NCBI GenBank assembly: GCA_904420085.1
Contig: CAJFUA010000002.1
Span: 1-64,000 of the forward strand
Direction: 5' to 3'
DNA length: 64,000 nucleotides
DNA from: an uncultured Eubacterium sp.
GTDB taxonomy: Bacteria > Bacillota > Clostridia > Lachnospirales > Lachnospiraceae
Shown here: piece after piece, positions 8,969-18,499 of the stretch
How positions within the stretch are numbered: position 1 is the stretch's first letter
Layout of the letters: every line of letters starts with the position of its first letter
Notes under the pieces: generated by a model
The model's database searches: none
Seen by the model: the letters and a program-made list of their open reading frames with translations, nothing else
What the model was told of the DNA's origin: nothing
Made by a program: the position numbers and the translations under genes

Positions 8969-11032
8969 CTATTTTTTTTGAAATGATATGTCTGACTGAT
9001 ACAGTTTCATATCTTTTTTGAAATATACGGTATAATGATCTTTCTCCATCATATCCAGAGGAATCGGATCATATATCTTTATCCCTGCAAAATATTCCAT
9101 TCTCTCCTGTTTGGAGTAGGACAAATCTCTGATATAAGACTGATTTTCACCGACAAAATATAATGCCTGCAGCAAATGATCCTGATGTCTGATATAAAGA
9201 ATATTCTGTTCTATCTCGGCGCTGATATCCAATATTCCCTTTTCTTCCGATGTGGCATGTTCTGTATCGATATCAGATACTTTGATTGCATTGCTTACAT
9301 CAGGGGGAGTGCATTTCTCGATTCCATGCAGTTCTCCGATATAATAAGCGTCATCCATATCCATCGGCTCTGTCATCATCTGCGGCTGGAACTTAAATTT
9401 CCTTGCTCTGTAAAATCCAAAATTCATCTTGAATTTATTTAAAACTGCTCCACTGTCATAATCGTATTCTATAACACTTCCTACCGCAATTTTATCTGTT
9501 TTGGTTTTCGTTACGGTCTGACCGTTCTCATCCGTAACCTGCTCTTCCTTCACAACCTTTTTCCATATTCTTCCGTTCATTGCCAGCACCCGGTTTTCTT
9601 CCTGTTCCCAGAATGCGTCAGACCGGATACCGGAACGGTCACTGTCAAATGATTTTATAAGAGACACAGTGTTTTTGTTTTCATCAATTTCATATATGCG
9701 GACAAAGGACTTATCCTTAATTTCATCATAAGTTTCTACCGCTCTCCGCTTACAGTTATGGTTATCAAACAGGATTAACTTTCCTACGCTCTGATGATCT
9801 TTTGGAAAATCAACATAATACGCTGCATGCTGATGGTAAAACCACTGCATGTCTCCTGTCGGTTTCAACACTTTATCTTCCTGTGGCGTTCCTTTCCAGA
9901 CAGTAGGGTCGCAGAGAATCCAGAGTAATTTTTTATTTCCCCAGTCTATTTTAAGAACGGAATGAAGATTTCTGCATGACACGATAACGGTCTTATTTTC
10001 TTTATCATACTGAAGGGAATTCAGATGCGCCCAATCCGAAGAATCTATAAATTTCTTATCCACATAATCTTTTATGTTAACCTCATTAACCACCTGACCT
10101 GTTTTTCTGTCAATCTCCAAAACGGCATCTTCATATGTTCCGTCAAAAGCATTGCTGGCAACAACAAGATTTCCATCTTCCAACTCACAATAGTCATGGT
10201 GAGAACCTGCTTCAATATTATAGATTCTGTGGATTCTTCCCAACTGGTCAATTTCATAAACCTGAAGTCCCGACGGATTATGACATGTCTCACGGGTCGC
10301 TTTTTTGGCTAAAAACAGGTATCTGCCGTTTTTCATCGGCTGAAAACCGTAGGACTTTGGAACCATGGAGAAGATAAAACGTCTGTCTCCGTTTTTATCA
10401 AAAGCATAGGGGTATACTCCGTTATTGCCGCCGTATACCAGTGTAAGTCCGTAGCAGTAGTCTGTCACGGACGGCTCTTTTATTATTTCCAGCTCCCCGT
10501 TCACACCTTTCATTTCTTCCGTCCTGATAATAACTTCTTTTCTTTTTAACACATTATCTTTGTCATCCAGCAAACATATTTCTACTTTGTTTTTCATGCC
10601 TTCATACAATCCCAGTATGGGAACTCTGTGTCGTCTGGTTTTATCTAATGTATAGGAAATGTTGGTGTCTTCTGTTTTTCCAAAAACTGTTACGGATACT
10701 TTGCAATCCTTCTTCGTTCCAAAAATTGCCATGGCACAAAGAGGTGCATACTGGTATGGATTGGTTACAATCAGCATATTCATAAACGTATACTTTTTGT
10801 CATCCAAAAGTTTTTCAATGGTAAGGTCAATTTCTTTGGACTGCTGTGGATATACTTTACATTTCTTAATATCTGAATCAATTTCATATCCCAGCCCCTT
10901 TGTTAAATCAATGCCCTTCTCTCTGACCTGATACAGCATCCACTTTTTTGACTGTACCCAGTAAGTTTTACCCACGGTAATTCCTACCATTCCAAGACTT
11001 TTTTTAATTACCTGTTTGATTGTTTTCATCAT
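8969..11032 (-). CDS. Arylsulfotransferase (ASST/AssT family)
   Basis: 687 aa; N-terminal Ig-like region (MLIVTNPYQYAPLCAMAIF...) then propeller with DWAHLNSLQYDKENKTVIVSCRNLHSVLKIDW and DMQWFYHQHAAYYVDFP, matching histidine-bearing ASST motifs. Confidence 0.8.
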   Translation of the reverse strand: MMKTIKQVIKKSLGMVGITVGKTYWVQSKKWMLYQVREKGIDLTKGLGYEIDSDIKKCKVYPQQSKEIDLTIEKLLDDKKYTFMNMLIVTNPYQYAPLCAMAIFGTKKDCKVSVTVFGKTEDTNISYTLDKTRRHRVPILGLYEGMKNKVEICLLDDKDNVLKRKEVIIRTEEMKGVNGELEIIKEPSVTDYCYGLTLVYGGNNGVYPYAFDKNGDRRFIFSMVPKSYGFQPMKNGRYLFLAKKATRETCHNPSGLQVYEIDQLGRIHRIYNIEAGSHHDYCELEDGNLVVASNAFDGTYEDAVLEIDRKTGQVVNEVNIKDYVDKKFIDSSDWAHLNSLQYDKENKTVIVSCRNLHSVLKIDWGNKKLLWILCDPTVWKGTPQEDKVLKPTGDMQWFYHQHAAYYVDFPKDHQSVGKLILFDNHNCKRRAVETYDEIKDKSFVRIYEIDENKNTVSLIKSFDSDRSGIRSDAFWEQEENRVLAMNGRIWKKVVKEEQVTDENGQTVTKTKTDKIAVGSVIEYDYDSGAVLNKFKMNFGFYRARKFKFQPQMMTEPMDMDDAYYIGELHGIEKCTPPDVSNAIKVSDIDTEHATSEEKGILDISAEIEQNILYIRHQDHLLQALYFVGENQSYIRDLSYSKQERMEYFAGIKIYDPIPLDMMEKDHYTVYFKKDMKLYQSDISFQKK

Positions 11033-11052
11033 GGCTGACTCTCTCCTCCGGT

Positions 11053-12879
11053 TTATAATCTTGCATTTAATTCTTTTAACAGAAACGCTACGGCTTCCTC
11101 CACTGTCCTTCCTTCTGTGTTGACCACAATATCCGGATTAACAGGTGGTTCATAGTCGCTGGAAATTCCTGTAAAGTTTGGTATTTGATGATTTCTTGCC
11201 TTTTTGTACAAACCTTTCACATCCCGCTTTTCACAGGTATCAAGAGAAGTGTTTACATATACTTCTATAAAGTCATTTTCTCCGATAATCTGTCTTGCAT
11301 TCTGACGGTCCTTCTCATAAGGAGACACGAGAGATGTAAGGACAATCAGTCCCGCATCATTCATCAGTTTACAGATTTCTGCGGTTCTGCGGATATTTTC
11401 AATCCGGTCCGTCTCATCAAATCCCAGATTTTTGTTGATGCCCATACGAAGATTATCCCCATCTAAAACCATTGTATGTCTGCCGGCGGCATACAGCCTC
11501 TTTTCAATTTCATTGGCCAGAGTGGATTTTCCTGCCCCTGACAGTCCCGTAAACCAGATTGTTTTTGGTTTTTGCGATTTCTGCGATGCCCGATTGGCTC
11601 TTGTAATGTCCATCTGCTGCCAAACCACATTTTCGCTTCTTCGCAGCGTATGCTCGACAATTCCACAGGCTGACGTCATATTCGTAACTCTGTCAATTAA
11701 GATGAAACTTCCGATATCCCGGTTGTTTTTAAATTTATCAATCACGATTTTATCACTGATTGCAATATCGCAGCATGCAATCTCGTTTTTCTTTAATTTT
11801 TTTGCCGTAAGCCGACTTCCCTCGTTGACATCAATCTGATATTTAATTTTCATGATGGTCGCCGGAATCATTTTGGTGCCCAGTTTCAGATAATAGTTTT
11901 TTCCTTCCAGCATTTCCATGTCATCCATCCACAAAATTGTGGCTGTAAACATGTTGCTTAATGTGATGTTTTCATCGGAAGAAAGGACACAGCCTCTTGA
12001 AACGTCCACTTCCCTGTCCAGAGAAATATTGACTGCCTGTCCCTTATATGCAGTCTGTTCTTCCCGATCCGTTACAAGAATCCCCTTCACTTTCGCTCTT
12101 TCTCTGCTGGGATATGCAATAATTTCATCTCCCACGCTGATTTGCCCTGAGGATACCTGCCCCTGAAATCCCCGGAAGGTTCTGTCCGGCCTGCATACTC
12201 TTTGTACCGGCAGTATAAACTCTTTCTCTTTGTCATCCTCATCCACCTGTATATTTTCAAGGTAATCTAATAAGGTCTGACCGGTATACCATTCCATATT
12301 TTCTGATGGAACGGTCAGATTATCTCCCTTTGTGGCACTGACCGGAATAATTTTAACGGAATCAAAATCAAATTCCTGAATCATATTTTCTATATCTGCC
12401 TTCAGTTCATCAAACACCTGACGGCTGTAATCCACAATATCCATCTTATTGACGGTAAAAACAACATGTTTAATTCCCATCAGAGCACAGATTCTTGTAT
12501 GACGTTTTGTCTGAATGAGAAGTCCCTGGGATGCATCCACTAAAATGACAGCCAAATCCGCAAAGGAGGCGCCAACGGCCATATTTCTCGTATATTCTTC
12601 ATGTCCCGGTGTATCCGCAACAATAAAACTTCTTTTTTCCGTTGTAAAATAGCGATAGGCTACGTCGATTGTGATTCCCTGTTCCCGCTCTGCCATAAGG
12701 CCGTCCAACAAAAGCGAGTAATCAATCTCTCCTCCGGCACTTCCTACCTTGCTGTCCAACAGCAGCGCTTTTTCCTGATCTGCAAACAATAGTTTTGCAT
12801 CATATAACATATGTCCGATTAATGTGGACTTTCCATCGTCTACGCTTCCACATGTAATAAATTTTAATAAACTCTGCAT
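11053..12879 (-). CDS. cysNC: Bifunctional sulfate adenylyltransferase subunit 1 / adenylylsulfate kinase (CysN-CysC fusion)
   Basis: GTPase motifs GSVDDGKSTLIGHMLYD, DTPGHEEYTRNM, VNKMD; C-terminal APS kinase GLSGAGKSTLANEIEKRLY. Start at MQSLLKF; the longer ORF start at 13020 overlaps cysD. Confidence 0.93.
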   Translation of the reverse strand: MQSLLKFITCGSVDDGKSTLIGHMLYDAKLLFADQEKALLLDSKVGSAGGEIDYSLLLDGLMAEREQGITIDVAYRYFTTEKRSFIVADTPGHEEYTRNMAVGASFADLAVILVDASQGLLIQTKRHTRICALMGIKHVVFTVNKMDIVDYSRQVFDELKADIENMIQEFDFDSVKIIPVSATKGDNLTVPSENMEWYTGQTLLDYLENIQVDEDDKEKEFILPVQRVCRPDRTFRGFQGQVSSGQISVGDEIIAYPSRERAKVKGILVTDREEQTAYKGQAVNISLDREVDVSRGCVLSSDENITLSNMFTATILWMDDMEMLEGKNYYLKLGTKMIPATIMKIKYQIDVNEGSRLTAKKLKKNEIACCDIAISDKIVIDKFKNNRDIGSFILIDRVTNMTSACGIVEHTLRRSENVVWQQMDITRANRASQKSQKPKTIWFTGLSGAGKSTLANEIEKRLYAAGRHTMVLDGDNLRMGINKNLGFDETDRIENIRRTAEICKLMNDAGLIVLTSLVSPYEKDRQNARQIIGENDFIEVYVNTSLDTCEKRDVKGLYKKARNHQIPNFTGISSDYEPPVNPDIVVNTEGRTVEEAVAFLLKELNARL

Positions 12880-12880
12880 T

Positions 12881-13780
12881 TTAGAAATATCCCTCTCTTT
12901 TTCTTCTCTCCATACTTCCTGCCGCCTCGTGGTCGATGACACGGCTTGTCCGCTCCGAAGAAACGGCACTAAGTGTCTCCTCAATAATTGCATCCAATGT
13001 ATCTGCATCAGACTCAACACCTCCGGTTAACGGATAACAGCCCAGTGTTCGGAATCTGACTTTTTTCATCTCCGGTTTCTCTCCCGGCAGAAGTCGCATT
13101 CTGTCATCATCCACCATAATAATGTTTCTGTCCCTGTTTACCACCGGTCTGTAATCGGCAAAATACAATGGTACAATATCTATATTTTCCCGTCTTATAT
13201 ACTGCCATATATCTTTTTCGGTCCAGTTGGATATTGGGAATACCCGGATGCTTTCTCCCTGAAAAATATTCGTATTATAGAGTTTCCACATTTCCGGCCG
13301 CTGATTTTTCGGATCCCACGCCTGTTCTTTATTTCTAAAAGAGAAGATTCTCTCTTTCGCTCTTGATTTTTCTTCATCACGTCTTCCACCGCCAAAGGCA
13401 GCATCAAAGCCATACTTGGAAAGTGCGTCTTTTAATGCTTTAGTTTTCATAATGTCCGTATAAGCGGAACCATGGTCAAAGGGATTAATGCCTTTTTCCA
13501 CACCTTCTTCATTGGTATAGGAAAGCATTTCGATACCCAGTTTTTTTGCCGTCTCATCACGGAATCGAATCATCTCCTTAAATTTCCATGTGGTATCAAT
13601 GTGTAAAAAAGGAAAAGGCGGTTTCTCCGGATAAAATGCTTTCATTGCTAAATGAAGCATTACCGAACTGTCTTTTCCTATGGAATAAAGCATAACCGGT
13701 TTTTCGCACTCGGCAGCAACTTCTCTTATAATGTAAATTGCTTCTGCCTCCAGGGCATCTAAATGTGACATTTTATTCAT
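12881..13780 (-). CDS. cysD: Sulfate adenylyltransferase subunit 2 (PAPS-reductase-like fold)
   Basis: [65 protein letters not shown]-like block. Confidence 0.95.
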   Translation of the reverse strand: MNKMSHLDALEAEAIYIIREVAAECEKPVMLYSIGKDSSVMLHLAMKAFYPEKPPFPFLHIDTTWKFKEMIRFRDETAKKLGIEMLSYTNEEGVEKGINPFDHGSAYTDIMKTKALKDALSKYGFDAAFGGGRRDEEKSRAKERIFSFRNKEQAWDPKNQRPEMWKLYNTNIFQGESIRVFPISNWTEKDIWQYIRRENIDIVPLYFADYRPVVNRDRNIIMVDDDRMRLLPGEKPEMKKVRFRTLGCYPLTGGVESDADTLDAIIEETLSAVSSERTSRVIDHEAAGSMERRKREGYF

Positions 13781-13991
13781 ACGATTCTCCTTATATAAAA
13801 ATATATAAATCTTTAAAATTGAAAAACAAAATAAACCAAGACAACATTAGTATTCATCACAGACAGCATGTTATACGCAGATGTCTCATATTCCGGTCTG
13901 ACATTCATGTTATCATTTTATGTAATAAGCATTATTCGTTTTCAAAATCATTTTATTATCTCATGACAATTTGATATAATAATGACATCAC

Positions 13992-14033
13992 AAAAGGGAG
14001 ATGTGTCATCTGCATTTTACACATCTCCCTTTT
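13992..14033 (-). terminator. Rho-independent terminator (probably bidirectional)
   Basis: Perfect 15-bp inverted repeat aaaagggagatgtgt...acacatctccctttt flanked by A/T runs, downstream of the LytTR gene. Confidence 0.75.
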
Positions 14034-14067
14034 CCGGCAACTGTCTATTTTCCGTTTTTTGCATTCT

Positions 14068-14805
14068 CTAACATTTTGATAATTCTTCCAAAAAACTGCG
14101 TTTTAAACGCACGCCCAGTTCCAGAGTTCCATATTCGTTGGTCAGTTCAATATAGCGGTTAACCGGGTCTACTCTGTCAATATAATCAATGTTTACAATC
14201 GTATTTTTATTACATTTTAAAAATTTATTGGAATTTAATTCCAGAAGAATAACTTTATTGGATTTATATGGCGTTTCTATCACTGATTTATTCGCATGGT
14301 GAATAAAAACATTAAATTTATTATTTTGAAAATATACAATATCTCTGACCTTCACTGCATAATACACACCGTCTTTTTTATAATTATAAAATCTGCTTTC
14401 TTCCTTCACGGTATAAAAGTTTAAAGCCTCTCTGACAACTTGTATAAATTCCCGACTGTCATAAGGCTTTTCAAAATATCTGTAACAATGTAAATGGGCA
14501 TATGCATAAAGTTCCGGATCTTCTAATGCTGTCGTAAATATCACAGGCGTAAATGTATATTTTTCTATTTTCCTTATACTTTCCACAAACTTTATTCCTG
14601 ACACATCTCCCGGAATGCCTGAATTTAATATGATATCTACAATAAATAAATCGATGTGATATTCTAAAGCGTAGCGATATGCCTGTTCGCTGTTTTCTGC
14701 CTTATGAATGAATATCCCACCGATTTGTTGGAGAAGTGTACACGCTTTTTCCATACTGCGCTTATTATCTTCTATAATTAAAATTTGTTTATCGGATGAC
14801 TGCAT
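14068..14805 (-). CDS. Response regulator with LytTR DNA-binding domain
   Basis: Receiver domain (IIEDN, LFIVDIIL phosphoacceptor, YFEKPYD) plus LytTR domain (VYYAVKVRDIVYFQNNKFNVFIH...FLKCNKNTIVNIDYIDRVD). Confidence 0.85.
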   Translation of the reverse strand: MQSSDKQILIIEDNKRSMEKACTLLQQIGGIFIHKAENSEQAYRYALEYHIDLFIVDIILNSGIPGDVSGIKFVESIRKIEKYTFTPVIFTTALEDPELYAYAHLHCYRYFEKPYDSREFIQVVREALNFYTVKEESRFYNYKKDGVYYAVKVRDIVYFQNNKFNVFIHHANKSVIETPYKSNKVILLELNSNKFLKCNKNTIVNIDYIDRVDPVNRYIELTNEYGTLELGVRLKRSFLEELSKC

Positions 14806-14829
14806 ACTATCATCTTCCCCTTTTGTATA

Positions 14830-15150
14830 TTAAAATTTACTTACCTCTAATACTGCCATAAGAATATTTTTTACATTCGGTATCTGCGTATCATCAAAAG
14901 CTTCTAATATATGTATCAATTCTTCGCTACATTGGTAATTTTCATTCCCTGTCATTATATAATCACAGGAGACTTCCAGAGCCTGACAGATTTTCAGCAG
15001 AACTGCTGCAGACATTCCTTTTTGACATGTTTCTATTTCGTACAGAAATTTTGAAGAAATCCCCGCATATTTTGCCAGTTCTTCCCTTGTATAATGATTC
15101 AATTCTCTTATATATTTAATCCTTGTTCCCACCGAAGGATTTGTCATCAT
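14830..15150 (-). CDS. XRE-family HTH transcriptional regulator
   Basis: GTRIKYIRELNHYTREELAKYAGISSKFLYEIETCQKGMSAAVLLKICQALEVSCDYI. Confidence 0.85.
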   Translation of the reverse strand: MMTNPSVGTRIKYIRELNHYTREELAKYAGISSKFLYEIETCQKGMSAAVLLKICQALEVSCDYIMTGNENYQCSEELIHILEAFDDTQIPNVKNILMAVLEVSKF

Positions 15151-15243
15151 AACTGTTCCCCCCTTATCTTTTGTATTATCAATAATAAATATAGTATAAG
15201 TTGAAAATAGTTTTCAACCAACCCATAATTGTTCATAAAAATC

Positions 15244-15267
15244 GGAACAATAATTCGCTATTGTTCC
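15244..15267. repeat. Perfect inverted repeat GGAACAATA-attcgc-TATTGTTCC
   Basis: 9-bp perfect arms, upstream of the intact xre gene; the half-motif recurs upstream of the broken xre paralogue (~15766..15780). Confidence 0.6.
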
Positions 15268-15680
15268 TATTCTTCCTCTTCGTGAAACTCATTTAATATT
15301 TTATTTATCAAAGCCTTATACTTATAATTATCAATTTTGCAACAATAGGTTAATAATCTTAATAATACATATAACTTTTTCTCCCCGGACAAAGTTTCAA
15401 AAGAAAGTTCTATGTCATTTTCAGTTCTTTTTACCCCCTTTACAAGATAGTCTACAGACACATTCAGATGATTACTGATTATTTCCAGATATTCAACATT
15501 TACCTGATTGCAGCCGGACTCAATCTTTTGTACTGCCTGGGCTGAATCCTTTCTGCCCACTTTCTATTTCATATAAAAATTTTGAAGAAATATCAGCATA
15601 CTCTGCTAATTCCTCCCTTGTATAATGATTCAGTTCTCTTATATATCTGATTCTTGTTCCTATGAAAGGATTTGTTTCCA
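15267..15680 (-). pseudogene. Frameshifted/chimeric XRE-family HTH regulator
   Basis: Frame from ATG at 15680 reads METNPFIGTRIRYIRELNHYTREELAEYADISSKFLYEIESGQKGFSPGSTKD*; a second frame continues AQAVQKIESGCNQVNVEYLEIISNHLNVSVDYLVKG (ORF 15267..15560). Confidence 0.65.
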
Positions 15681-15786
15681 TTATATTTCCCCCTATCTTT
15701 TGTACGATTCATGTATAGTATAAACGGGAAATACCTTTCAACCAACCCATGATTGTACAGAAAAACCGGAACAATAATTCATTTTT

Positions 15787-17202
15787 TTATTCTGCTTTTT
15801 TTCTTTTAAAATACGCTCTGGTTTCTTTCGCAATCACTCCGCTAAGCACAAACAGGGCAATAATGTTTGGTATGGCCATCAATCCGTTAAAAATATCCGC
15901 AATGGTCCAGACTGCGGCCACAGTCATATATGGTCCGATAAAAATTGCCAGAATGTACAGCCAGCGATAGACTTTTACCGCTTTCATACTGCCATTAGAC
16001 AAGTATTCCAGACATCTCTCTCCGTAATAATCCCATCCGAGAATTGTTGTAAAGGCAAAAAATACCAGGCAAATCATCAATATCAGAGCCGATATGTTTG
16101 ACGGCAGGAAATATAATCCCTGTTGGAATGCCGCTGTTGTCACCTGTACACCTTCTAAACTGGAATCGGCCCATGTTCCCATCATTACAATTGAAAGTCC
16201 GGTCATGGTACAGACAATAATTGTATCAATAAATGTACCTGTCATGGTTACAAGTCCCTGACGTACCGGCTCTTTTGTCTGTGCTGCTGCCGCCGCAATC
16301 GGCGCAGAACCAAGACCTGATTCGTTGGAAAAAATACCACGGGCCACACCCTTTTGCATTGCTATGGCAATAGAAGCCAAAGCGCCTCCTGCAATTGGCT
16401 TTATACCAAAAGCGCCTTTAAAAATTTCTCCCAGCGCCATCGGTAATTTATCAATATTTGCAATAATCAGCACCAGGGCTGCCAGAATATACAACACCGC
16501 CATAAAAGGAACAACCACCTCTGAGACAGCCGCGATTCTCTTAATACCACCGATGACAACCAGTCCGACGCATAATGTCAGTACAATGGCTGTAATTACA
16601 ATCGCTATGGAATATTCCGCTCCAAATAAGTTGACCGTATTGGTCTTTTCAGGATCAAAGAAAGACTGCACTGCCGATGCAATTCCGTTTACCTGCGTAA
16701 AAGTACCGATACCAAACAGACCGACACAGGCTCCAAAGAATGCAAAAATCTTTGCCAGCCATTTCCATTTCAGTCCCATTCCGTTTTCTATATAATAGAA
16801 CGGTCCGCCCAAAACATGTCCTTCCTCATCAATCTTTCTATATTTCACTGCCAGAAATCCTTCCGCATACTTTGTTGCCATGCCAAAGAATGCAGCCAGC
16901 CACATCCAAAACAATGCCCCAGGTCCACCTGCCAGCACACCGATTGCCGTGGCAACGCCTACAATATTTCCGGTTCCTATGGTTGCTGAAAGGGCTGTAC
17001 ATAAAGCTCCAAAACTTGTCACTTCACCTTCGCCGTCCTCTTCATTCTGAAACATAAACTTTAATGCTTTCGGTAAATGAAAAACCTGTAACAGCCTTAA
17101 ACGTAAAGTAAGGTAGATACCTGCTGCCAGGATGAGTACAATTAATGGTACTCCCCACACCAAATTATCTACCTTTGTTAAAAAATTTGTAAATTGTTCC
17201 AT
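15787..17202 (-). CDS. Sodium:alanine/glycine symporter (AgcS family)
   Basis: GNIVGVATAIGVLAGGPGALFWMWLAAFFGMATKYAEG; FSNESGLGSAPIAAAAA; start at MEQFTNFLTK after the riboswitch. Confidence 0.93.
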   Translation of the reverse strand: MEQFTNFLTKVDNLVWGVPLIVLILAAGIYLTLRLRLLQVFHLPKALKFMFQNEEDGEGEVTSFGALCTALSATIGTGNIVGVATAIGVLAGGPGALFWMWLAAFFGMATKYAEGFLAVKYRKIDEEGHVLGGPFYYIENGMGLKWKWLAKIFAFFGACVGLFGIGTFTQVNGIASAVQSFFDPEKTNTVNLFGAEYSIAIVITAIVLTLCVGLVVIGGIKRIAAVSEVVVPFMAVLYILAALVLIIANIDKLPMALGEIFKGAFGIKPIAGGALASIAIAMQKGVARGIFSNESGLGSAPIAAAAAQTKEPVRQGLVTMTGTFIDTIIVCTMTGLSIVMMGTWADSSLEGVQVTTAAFQQGLYFLPSNISALILMICLVFFAFTTILGWDYYGERCLEYLSNGSMKAVKVYRWLYILAIFIGPYMTVAAVWTIADIFNGLMAIPNIIALFVLSGVIAKETRAYFKRKKAE

Positions 17203-17207
17203 TTTTT

Positions 17208-17318
17208 CCTCCTGTCCTTTTGCCTGAGAGATTAACATACCAATTATGATATGCGTACACCTTCGGCGCCTGAGTAAACAAAAAATGTCATCAGACCTCT
17301 CCAGTCGCTTGTATTTTA
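17208..17318 (-). ncRNA. Glycine riboswitch (apparently single aptamer)
   Basis: Minus strand ...ACTGGAGAGGTCTGATGAC...GGCGCCGAAGGTGTACGC...ATCTCTCAGGCAAAAGGACAGGAGG, matching the conserved glycine aptamer core directly upstream of agcS. Confidence 0.85.
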
Positions 17319-17408
17319 TAATATTTCGAATAAATTTGCCTTTCCGCAGTGCAAATCCTGCGAAATGTTTTTATGTCATAGGAACGAAATTTCTATAACA
17401 TAAAGAAG

Positions 17409-17449
17409 AAAATACGGACATCGTGATTCCACGTATATGTCCGTATTTT
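17409..17449 (-). terminator. Terminator downstream of rplL
   Basis: Perfect 13-bp inverted repeat aaaatacggacat/atgtccgtatttt. Confidence 0.75.
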
Positions 17450-17486
17450 ATCTTTGCGTTCATAACGCTTTAATTTTTAAGATTCA

Positions 17487-17855
17487 TTACTTAAGAGTAA
17501 CTGTTGCTCCAACTTCTTCTAACTGTTTCTTAAGAGCTTCAGCTTCTTCCTTAGAAATTCCTTCTTTAACTACCTTAGGAGCACCGTCAACTACTTCCTT
17601 AGCTTCCTTCAGTCCTAAACCTGTTGCATCCTTAACAGCCTTGATAACTTTAACCTTCTGATCACCAACTTCTGTTAACTCTACATCAAATTCTGTCTTT
17701 TCTTCTGCTGCGCCGCCTTCTGCGCCGCCTGCTGCTGCAACTACAACGCCTGCTGCTGCAGATACACCAAATTCTTCTTCACATGCTGTTACTAATTCGT
17801 TTAATTCTAAAACTGTTAATCCTTTGATTACTTCAATGATTTCTGCTGTTGTCAT
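17487..17855 (-). CDS. rplL: 50S ribosomal protein L7/L12
   Basis: [32 protein letters not shown]...[44 protein letters not shown]. Confidence 0.98.
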   Translation of the reverse strand: MTTAEIIEVIKGLTVLELNELVTACEEEFGVSAAAGVVVAAAGGAEGGAAEEKTEFDVELTEVGDQKVKVIKAVKDATGLGLKEAKEVVDGAPKVVKEGISKEEAEALKKQLEEVGATVTLK

Positions 17856-17931
17856 TGTTTCATTCCTCCTAAAAATAAAAATTTAAAAATTTGTTTCATT
17901 CAGGCTCATAAGCCTTTTCCATAATTCCGTT

Positions 17932-18426
17932 TTATGCTGCTTCTTCGTCTTTTTCAGCTATCTGCTTGATAACACGGGCGAAGTTTGCAACAGGTGACTG
18001 TAAAGAACCAAGTAACTTGGAAAGAAGCACTTCTCTTGATGGAATGTTTGCAAGTTTTTTCAATCCTGCTTCATCATAATAAGCGCCATCTACAATACCA
18101 CCCTTAACTTCCAAAGCTTCAGCGTTCTTTGCGAACTTATATAAAACTCTGGCTGCCGCTGTAGCATCATCTTTGCAGACTGCAATCGCAGTCGGGCCTT
18201 CAAGATGCTGAGCTAAATCTTCAAATTCTGTGTCTTTGATTGCAAAGTTAATCATTGTGTTCTTGTATACTTTGTACACAACACCGGCTTCTCTTAACTC
18301 TCTACGAAGCTCTGTATCCTGCGCAACAGTAAGTCCACGGTAATCAACTACAACTGCAGTAGCCGCACCATTGAGTAACTCTGAAATCTCTTCTACGATA
18401 GGTTTCTTCAACTCTACTTTTGCCAT
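17932..18426 (-). CDS. rplJ: 50S ribosomal protein L10
   Basis: DYRGLTVAQDTELRRELREAGVVYKVYKNTMINFA. Confidence 0.97.
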   Translation of the reverse strand: MAKVELKKPIVEEISELLNGAATAVVVDYRGLTVAQDTELRRELREAGVVYKVYKNTMINFAIKDTEFEDLAQHLEGPTAIAVCKDDATAAARVLYKFAKNAEALEVKGGIVDGAYYDEAGLKKLANIPSREVLLSKLLGSLQSPVANFARVIKQIAEKDEEAA

Positions 18427-18499
18427 GAATGTCTGCCTCCTTATTTTTTTTAGGTCATAACCTTCATTTCGCCGAATTTATACATTCGCCAAATGCAAA

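Noticed and set aside
12880-13020. N-terminal extension of the CysNC ORF (start 13020)
   Set aside because: Overlaps cysD by about 140 bp and lacks homology-like sequence; MQSLLKFITCGSVDDGKST at 12879 is the plausible start.
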